Below are positions 6,732 to 9,226 of a DNA stretch of 9,226 nucleotides, piece after piece. The notes below the pieces were generated by a model. The model did not search any database and had not been told where the DNA came from. It saw only the letters and a program-made list of their open reading frames with translations. Source of the DNA: Candidatus Latescibacterota bacterium. GTDB lineage: Bacteria > Latescibacterota > UBA2968 > UBA8231. The position numbers were made by a program, and so were the translations under genes. Where the stretch lies: positions 1-9,226 of the forward strand of contig JAJDYK010000071.1 of the NCBI GenBank assembly GCA_022825185.1. Direction: 5' to 3'. The stretch's first letter is position 1. Each line of letters starts with the position of its first letter.

Positions 6732-6734
6732 GGG

Positions 6735-7700
6735 CTAGGGCAAGAAGCGGTTGGTGAAGACCGAGGTGGCGTCCACGACGCCTTCTTTGATCAGACCTGC
6801 GGCCACCATTTGTTCCAATAGCTCCTGCCAGCGCTCCAAGGTCATGCTGCCGAGGCCGTTTTGTTGGGCGACTGGGTCGAGAACCATGTCCATGGATTCG
6901 GCGGCCCCATAGGCGAGGATGTCCATACCCATCTCGGGGTTGAGGCTGTTGATGTGGCGGTTGGTCGCCTCTGGCTCGGCGAGGTATTTCTCCCAGCCTT
7001 TGACGCTGGCGCGGACTACGGCTCCGACGAGTTCTGGCTCGGCGGCAATGCGCTCTGCGGTGGTGATGAGCACGCTGGCATAAGGGTTGAAGCCAGTGTC
7101 GGCTACGAGCAGGGCCTTGGGATCGCCTCCTTTGGTCTTGGCGACGAACGGTTCGCTGAAGACGTAGCCCTGCTGGGCGAAATTCTCGTCGGCGAGGAAT
7201 TGGGCCACATTGCCGGGATAGGGGACGATTGTGACGCCTTCAAATGGGTATTTCCAGCGCAGATAGTGCGAGAAGGCCGGACGTTGCGACAAGGCCAAGG
7301 TGATGTTTTTGATTTGCGAAATGGAGTCGATACCTGAGCTCTCGTGGACCATGATGCAGCGCGGGCTGATCTGGTAGGAGGCCATGAGCGCGACTATGGG
7401 GATTTGTTGGGCGCGGGCGTACAGGATGTCGTCGGCATTTGTTATGCCAAAGGCTACCGCGTCGGTGGCCACGCGCTGGACGACCGGCGAATCCGGGCCG
7501 CCGCCGAGGATTTCGACTTCAACTCCGTTTTCCTCGTAGTAGCCGTGAACGGCAGCCGCGTACAGGCCGCCGTGTTCGGCTTCTGGGAACCAGTTGAGCG
7601 CGAGTTGAACCTTGGGCAGGGTCTCGGCTGTGGGGGCTTCTTTTTCTGCGGCGCAGGCGACGAGTGCGAGGAAGGCTGCCAAGAGCGGGTATTTGAACAT
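6735..7700 (-). CDS. ABC transporter substrate-binding lipoprotein, NMT1/THI5-like
   Basis: This is the periplasmic binding protein of the ABC importer encoded just upstream. Residues 1-16 form a lipoprotein signal with lipobox LVAC and the lipidated cysteine at 16. VQLALNWFPEAEHGGLYAAA (31-50) is the N-terminal signature of NMT1/THI5-like binding proteins, which include ThiY (pyrimidine precursors of thiamine) and related riboflavin- or sulfonate-type proteins. GYYEENGVEVEILGGG and the ITNADDILYAR region continue the fold. The ligand cannot be read from the sequence, and the classic THI5 active-site features should not be assumed. AGGAG (7711-7715) lies 10 bases before the ATG at 7700 and 7 bases before an adjacent in-frame GTG at 7703, so the start may be one codon longer. 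The gene sits 45 bases after the permease stop and 3 bases before ecfT. Confidence 0.9.
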   Translation of the reverse strand: MFKYPLLAAFLALVACAAEKEAPTAETLPKVQLALNWFPEAEHGGLYAAAVHGYYEENGVEVEILGGGPDSPVVQRVATDAVAFGITNADDILYARAQQIPIVALMASYQISPRCIMVHESSGIDSISQIKNITLALSQRPAFSHYLRWKYPFEGVTIVPYPGNVAQFLADENFAQQGYVFSEPFVAKTKGGDPKALLVADTGFNPYASVLITTAERIAAEPELVGAVVRASVKGWEKYLAEPEATNRHINSLNPEMGMDILAYGAAESMDMVLDPVAQQNGLGSMTLERWQELLEQMVAAGLIKEGVVDATSVFTNRFLP

Positions 7701-7710
7701 CACGGGAATT

Positions 7711-7715
7711 CTCCT
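7711..7715 (-). promoter_or_regulatory. ribosome binding site for the substrate-binding lipoprotein
   Basis: AGGAG on the minus strand, inside the largest gap of the transporter cluster. Spacing is 7 bases to GTG (7703) and 10 to ATG (7700). A strong separate site fits the need to make more binding protein than permease. Confidence 0.7.
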
Positions 7716-7745
7716 AGTAGTAGTGGATGTTGGCGCGCCACTATG

Positions 7746-8528
7746 TTACTCGGGTGCGCCCGTCCAGCGTCTGAGCAAGAAATTACTCAAGCTGCCCACG
7801 GTGGTAAATAGCGCCAAGCCGAGCAAGGTGCAAAACAGAATGCAGGCGAACAGGTAGTCGGTTTTGGCTTGGCCGTTGGTGAGGATGATCAAGTAGCCGA
7901 GTCCAAAGTCCTCGGTGCCGTAGCCAGCGAAGAACTCGCCGACAATCGCGCCGATGACCGACAGGCCGCTGGAGATGCGGGCGCCGACGAGCATCTGGGG
8001 GACCGCGCCGGGGACGCGGAGCTTGAACAGGACCTGCCAGCGGTTGGCCTTGTTGAGTGCGAAGAAGTCGAGGATGTGGGGATCGACGCGGGTCAGGCCG
8101 TCGGTGGTATTGGCGATGACTGGGAAGAGGGCGATGATGAAAGAGACGGCCACCACGCCTTGGAGACCGTAGCCGATCCACAGGATGATCAGGGGCGCGA
8201 TGGCTACGATGGGCATGGTTTGCAAGAAGATCGCGTAGGGGTAGAGGCTGCGCTCGATGAGGCGCGACTGGGAAAACAGCAGGGCGACCAAGAAGCCAAA
8301 GGCAAAACTGAGGACAAAGCCCAAGATGGCACCTAATGCCGTCAGCAGAGTAGCCGACAGCAGGCGCGGCAAATTGTCGGCAATGGCTTGGGCGACGAGC
8401 AAGGGTCCGGGTAGCAGGAAAGGTTCGATCCCGAGGAGCGAGACTGCGCCTTGCCAAGCGCACACGACCAAGACGAAGAACAGCAGCGGAGGCAGGATAT
8501 TAGTTGTTAAGGAGCGCAGGCGTTTCAT
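7746..8528 (-). CDS. ABC transporter permease, NitT/TauT/SsuC type
   Basis: This is the inner-membrane channel subunit of the importer. The 260-residue protein has the length and layout of the SsuC/TauC/ThiX group: a hydrophobic N-terminal helix (about 10-33), then PFLLPGPLLV, and a binding-protein-dependent transport domain from about 60 to 250. The cytoplasmic EAA-like loop that contacts the ATPase is at about 153-177 (DFFALNKANRWQVLFKLRVP), with the conserved proline-containing VPGAVPQM end. QTMPIVAIAPLIILWIGYG (103-121) is a strong subfamily signature. It would act as a homodimer with two copies of the ATPase. The start overlaps the ATPase stop by 4 bases (ATGA), a clear sign of coupled expression. 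Confidence 0.93.
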   Translation of the reverse strand: MKRLRSLTTNILPPLLFFVLVVCAWQGAVSLLGIEPFLLPGPLLVAQAIADNLPRLLSATLLTALGAILGFVLSFAFGFLVALLFSQSRLIERSLYPYAIFLQTMPIVAIAPLIILWIGYGLQGVVAVSFIIALFPVIANTTDGLTRVDPHILDFFALNKANRWQVLFKLRVPGAVPQMLVGARISSGLSVIGAIVGEFFAGYGTEDFGLGYLIILTNGQAKTDYLFACILFCTLLGLALFTTVGSLSNFLLRRWTGAPE

Positions 8529-9226
8529 AGCTCATCGGCGTGGGCGAGTTGGCGCGAAATCCCGTTGGCGATGCGAATGAATTCAGGGGCGCTGCGCAGG
8601 TACGGCGAGCGCGGATAGGGAAACGGGATGGGGATGTCGGCGAGGATGCGGCCGGGGCGCGCACTCATCACGAGGACTCGTTGGCTGAGGAAGACGGCCT
8701 CGGAGACGTTGTGTGTGACGAAGAGACCGGTCCAGCGATCTTCCTGCCACAGGCGCAACAGCTCTTCGTTGAGCCGCTGGCGGGTGATTTCGTCGAGTGC
8801 GCCAAAAGGCTCGTCGAGGAGCAGAATTTGGGGACGGGTCACTAGTGCGCGGGCAATGGAGACTCGCATGCGCATGCCGCCGGAGAGCTGGGCCGGGTAC
8901 GCAGCGGCAAAGTCGGTTAAGCCGACTAGTTCAAGCGTTTGGGCGACGCGTTCGACAGCATCCTCGTGGCGTAGCTCTAAGGGGAGGGTGATGTTGTGTG
9001 CGACCGATCGCCAAGGCAGCAGCGTGGCGTCTTGGAAGACGAAGGCGAGGCCGAGCGGGTCGTGGCCCTCCACGCGCAACTCGCCGCTCGTGGGCGCGTC
9101 GAGGCCGGCTACGAGGCGGAGGAAGGTGGATTTGCCGCAGCCGGAAGGGCCGACGATGGAGACGAATTGTCCGCGGCTAATTTCCAAATCGAGGTCGCGC
9201 AGGGCTTGGACTCCGGAGGGGAAGTA
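8525..9226 (-). CDS. ABC transporter ATP-binding protein, NitT/TauT/SsuB type (partial, N-terminus beyond window)
   Basis: The frame is open to the last base of the window, and the first visible residues (YFPSGVQALRDLDLEISRGQ) are the usual N-terminal strand of ABC ATPases, so the true start lies outside. A TTG at 9187 is internal and not the start. Counting from the first visible residue, Walker A GPSGCGKST is at 26-34, the Q-loop glutamine at 65 (FVFQDATLLPWR), the signature LSGGM at 114-118, Walker B ILLLDEP at 134-140 followed by the D-loop GALD, and the switch histidine at 172 (VTHNVSEA). All catalytic residues are present. FQDATLLPWRSV and the VTHNVSEAV pattern mark the nitrate/sulfonate/taurine/pyrimidine importer subfamily and not the EcfA subfamily. 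The last bases overlap the permease start by 4. Confidence 0.95.
   Translation of the reverse strand, partial: YFPSGVQALRDLDLEISRGQFVSIVGPSGCGKSTFLRLVAGLDAPTSGELRVEGHDPLGLAFVFQDATLLPWRSVAHNITLPLELRHEDAVERVAQTLELVGLTDFAAAYPAQLSGGMRMRVSIARALVTRPQILLLDEPFGALDEITRQRLNEELLRLWQEDRWTGLFVTHNVSEAVFLSQRVLVMSARPGRILADIPIPFPYPRSPYLRSAPEFIRIANGISRQLAHADEL

Noticed and set aside
7704..7745. terminator or riboswitch in the gap between permease and binding-protein genes
   Set aside because: Only 42 bases, with an AGGAG ribosome site and no stable hairpin or riboswitch core that I can see.
9185..9187. TTG as the true start of the ABC ATPase gene
   Set aside because: Upstream in-frame residues to the window edge match the conserved N-terminal strand of ABC ATPases, so the gene continues past 9226.

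Overview
The window is GC-rich bacterial DNA, packed with genes that all lie on the minus strand, so the biological order runs from high to low coordinates. A PorV/PorQ-type outer-membrane barrel protein, a substrate-binding lipoprotein, a Tat component and a signal-peptide-bearing HtrA protease point to a diderm. PorV/PorQ proteins are found mainly in the FCB group and several candidate phyla, and GatA implies indirect synthesis of Gln-tRNA and/or Asn-tRNA. I cannot name the phylum. It resembles an uncultivated FCB-like or candidate-phylum lineage, and that is inference.

The first block in transcription order (9226 down to 4867) starts inside a NitT/TauT/SsuB-type ABC transporter: ATPase (cut by the window edge), permease (4-nt ATGA overlap with the ATPase) and an NMT1/THI5-like lipoprotein that binds an unidentified ligand. 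Three bases later comes ecfT, the transmembrane coupling subunit of ECF vitamin/metal importers, followed by truA (tRNA pseudouridine synthase) and a small zinc-finger RNHCP-domain protein. The ecfT-truA pair is a familiar arrangement from the ribosomal-protein region of Firmicutes, but there the two ecfA ATPase genes precede ecfT. Here an SsuABC/ThiXYZ-like importer takes that place.

An AT-rich gap (4771-4866) carries a good sigma-70-like promoter (TTGCAA, 18 bases, TATAAT), so a second transcription unit probably begins there. It reads htrA (periplasmic serine protease with one PDZ domain), pssA (phosphatidylserine synthase), a DUF4321-like small membrane protein, tatA, gatA and the PorV/PorQ-family protein, which runs off the window at position 1. 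Most of these genes concern the envelope (protein quality control, phospholipid synthesis, Tat export, outer-membrane barrel). gatA is the housekeeping exception.

Intergenic gaps other than 4771-4866 are 42 bases or less, so the whole window is accounted for. I found no tRNA, rRNA, CRISPR array, riboswitch, insertion sequence or phage gene. The most interesting points are the ecfT subunit stranded beside a different class of ABC importer, a 36-bp tandem duplication in the tail of tatA, a CCTCCT (anti-Shine-Dalgarno-like) sequence where the gatA ribosome site should be, and two TTG-started genes. I do not see a clearly undescribed system.
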